This document shows positions 62,949 to 64,000 of a stretch of DNA of 64,000 nucleotides, piece after piece; position 1 is the stretch's first letter, and each line of letters starts with the position of its first letter. The DNA comes from Mesorhizobium sp. STM 4661 (GTDB taxonomy: Bacteria; Pseudomonadota; Alphaproteobacteria; Rhizobiales; Rhizobiaceae): positions 34,595-98,594 of the forward strand of contig NZ_CAAF010000054.1 in assembly GCF_000359125.1 (NCBI RefSeq), in the 5' to 3' direction. The position numbers were made by a program, and so were the translations under genes. The notes under the pieces are model-generated. The model was given only the letters and a program-made list of their open reading frames with translations, was not told where the DNA came from and ran no database searches.

Positions 62949-63665
62949 ATGAACATTCCTAACCTAAGATATAGCGCGGGTGCCGGCGCCCAAACCGGAG
63001 CCGTGTATGACGAGGGCCTGCGCCAGCACATGCTGCGCGTCTACAACTACATGGGGGTCGGCCTCGTCGTCACCGGTATCATCGCCTATGCGGTGGCTTC
63101 GACGCCCGCACTCTACGTGCCGATCTTTTCCAGTCCGCTGAAGTGGGTGGTGATGTTGGCGCCGCTTGCCTTCGTGCTCTTGTTCTCGTTCCGTATGCAG
63201 ACGATGTCCGCTGCCGGCGCCCAGGCTATGTTCTGGGCATTCTGCGCGGTCATGGGCTTGTCGCTCGCTTCCGTGTTCCTGGTCTTCACCGGCACCAGCA
63301 TCGCGCGCACCTTCTTCATCGCCGCCACCATGTTCGGCGCCACCAGCCTTTACGGCTACACGACCAAACGCGACCTGACCCAGTTCTCGTCCTTCCTGAT
63401 CATGGGCCTGATCGGCGTGGTGATCGCCAGCGTCGTCAACATCTTCCTCGGCTCGACGGCGCTGCAGTTCGCGATTTCGGTGATCGGCATCGCCGTGTTC
63501 ATCGGCCTTACCGCCTGGGACACGCAGACGATCAAGGAACGGTATGCCGAGAATGTCGGCGCGGAATCACAGCAGAAGCTCGCCGTCTTCGGCGCCTTCT
63601 CGCTGTATCTGAACTTCATCAACATCTTCCAGCTGCTGCTGAATTTCACCGGCGAGCGCGAATAA
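62949..63665 (+). CDS. Bax inhibitor-1/YccA-family membrane protein
   Basis: The 238-residue protein has about seven membrane spans and the family pattern: YNYMGVGLVVTGIIAYAVAS, ASVFLVFTGTSIARTFFIAA, FGATSLYGYTTKRDLTQFSS, and the end GAFSLYLNFINIFQLLLNFTG. These proteins modulate membrane stress or FtsH protease. CCAGGAGAATTCGC before the start gives a good ribosome site. A terminator follows at 63701. Confidence 0.88.
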   Translation: MNIPNLRYSAGAGAQTGAVYDEGLRQHMLRVYNYMGVGLVVTGIIAYAVASTPALYVPIFSSPLKWVVMLAPLAFVLLFSFRMQTMSAAGAQAMFWAFCAVMGLSLASVFLVFTGTSIARTFFIAATMFGATSLYGYTTKRDLTQFSSFLIMGLIGVVIASVVNIFLGSTALQFAISVIGIAVFIGLTAWDTQTIKERYAENVGAESQQKLAVFGAFSLYLNFINIFQLLLNFTGERE

Positions 63666-63700
63666 TCGGACCGACCGTAGCAGGCAACACTTCGAACCTT

Positions 63701-63738
63701 GCCGTGGCCGAAGGGAAACCTCCGGCCACGGTTTTCAT
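63701..63738 (+). terminator. Rho-independent terminator after the BI-1 gene
   Basis: CCGTGGCCG pairs with CGGCCACGG around a 12-base loop, followed by TTTTCATTT. Confidence 0.8.
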
Positions 63739-63886
63739 TTGAGGCGGCGCGCGAATACGCTATCTCGCCTGTAGCGTGAATGCGTTCGTCGCGGCTGTGT
63801 GAGGTGGGGCGTAGCCTGGCCGCTTCTTGAGTTCACGCGGGGCCTTTTGCTAGCCTGCCGGCCACACCAGCCATCGGTGAGGACAT

Positions 63887-64000
63887 ATGCAACAGGATAG
63901 TCTGACGCTTCACGGTAACGGCATCTCGGCGACCATTGTCGGGCAGGGCGACATTCCAACTTTGCGGAATCAAGACATTTCTATTTTGCGGCAATATGAA
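63887..64000 (+). CDS. Start of a gene, perhaps aldose 1-epimerase, apparently interrupted
   Basis: ATG 63887 opens a frame reading MQQDSLTLHGNGISATIVGQ, which resembles the first strand of mutarotase-family proteins (aldose 1-epimerase). After GQG, at about 63950, the sequence changes abruptly to AT-rich DNA without homology. The frame stays open by chance to the window end. GTGAGGACAT precedes the start as a weak ribosome site. A real gene is likely; its identity is uncertain. Confidence 0.4.
   Translation, partial: MQQDSLTLHGNGISATIVGQGDIPTLRNQDISILRQYE
63950..64000. mobile_element. Possible left edge of an insertion element
   Basis: From about 63950 the DNA is AT-rich and has a repeated TTTGCGG block (63961-63967 and 63984-63990) 23 bases apart. 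Insertion elements such as the IS21 group have repeated terminal blocks of this kind. It breaks the gene that starts at 63887. The rest of the element is outside the window. Confidence 0.35.

Overview
The window reads as chromosomal DNA of a Rhizobiales alphaproteobacterium, most likely Mesorhizobium or a close relative. This rests on high GC, characteristic gene order (kdsA-eno-ftsB-pdhA-pdhB-pdhC-lpdA-lipA-ispDF-cinA-dusB-ntrBC-ntrYX-dat-hfq-hflX-mazG), an E1-beta subunit with its own lipoyl domain, and rhizobial-type GC-rich palindromic repeats. I saw no tRNA, rRNA or CRISPR array. The assignment comes from recalled family features and synteny; no search was run.

Region by region: (1) 1-2754, minus strand: pccB, then a GT4 glycosyltransferase and the start of a GT9 heptosyltransferase that runs off the left edge. 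(2) 2960-3491: a ParD/ParE-type toxin-antitoxin pair whose toxin is frameshifted in a G run. (3) 3827-12315: DEAD-box helicase, alpha/beta hydrolase and SDR; then a cysK-alaX-sseA-GNAT run, an OmpA-like protein and an unusual DapB-like reductase. (4) 12316-14424: an IS5-type transposase tail, a small unknown gene, and a winged-helix/TPR regulator behind an array of phased direct repeats. (5) 14456-21369: a sugar system made of a ribose-type ABC transporter (three genes), a SorC regulator, a LacD/YihT-like aldolase and a ROK kinase fused to a second P-loop kinase. A shared 30-bp element (25/30 identical) lies upstream of both the transporter genes and the aldolase-kinase genes. (6) 21476-30746: DUF1203 protein, a double-barrel outer membrane protein, ald with its divergent Lrp regulator, 5-formyl-THF cyclo-ligase, NDH-2, a cpdB remnant, cfa and small proteins.

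(7) 30789-56921: the conserved core. It holds KDO synthesis, enolase, the complete pyruvate dehydrogenase set with lipoyl synthase, isoprenoid ispDF, the nitrogen regulators NtrBC and NtrYX, Hfq, HflX and MazG. Within it, pdhC (E2) carries a GC-rich palindromic repeat inserted in the linker between its lipoyl and subunit-binding domains, and is one base out of frame. The two arms of the repeat's own palindrome differ by exactly that base. (8) 57065-60406: an aromatic aminotransferase, then a phosphonate pair (TIGR03364-type oxidoreductase and phosphonoacetaldehyde hydrolase). (9) 60466-64000: a DUF1772 gene overlapping a divergent TetR gene, an ECF sigma/anti-sigma pair, a Bax-inhibitor-1 protein, and a gene start that appears to be broken by foreign AT-rich sequence at about 63950.

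The most novel candidates are the sugar cluster with its fused double kinase and paired control elements, and the palindromic element that invaded pdhC. Signs of decay or mobility are small and scattered: parE, the cpdB remnant, the IS5 tail, and the right-edge breakpoint.
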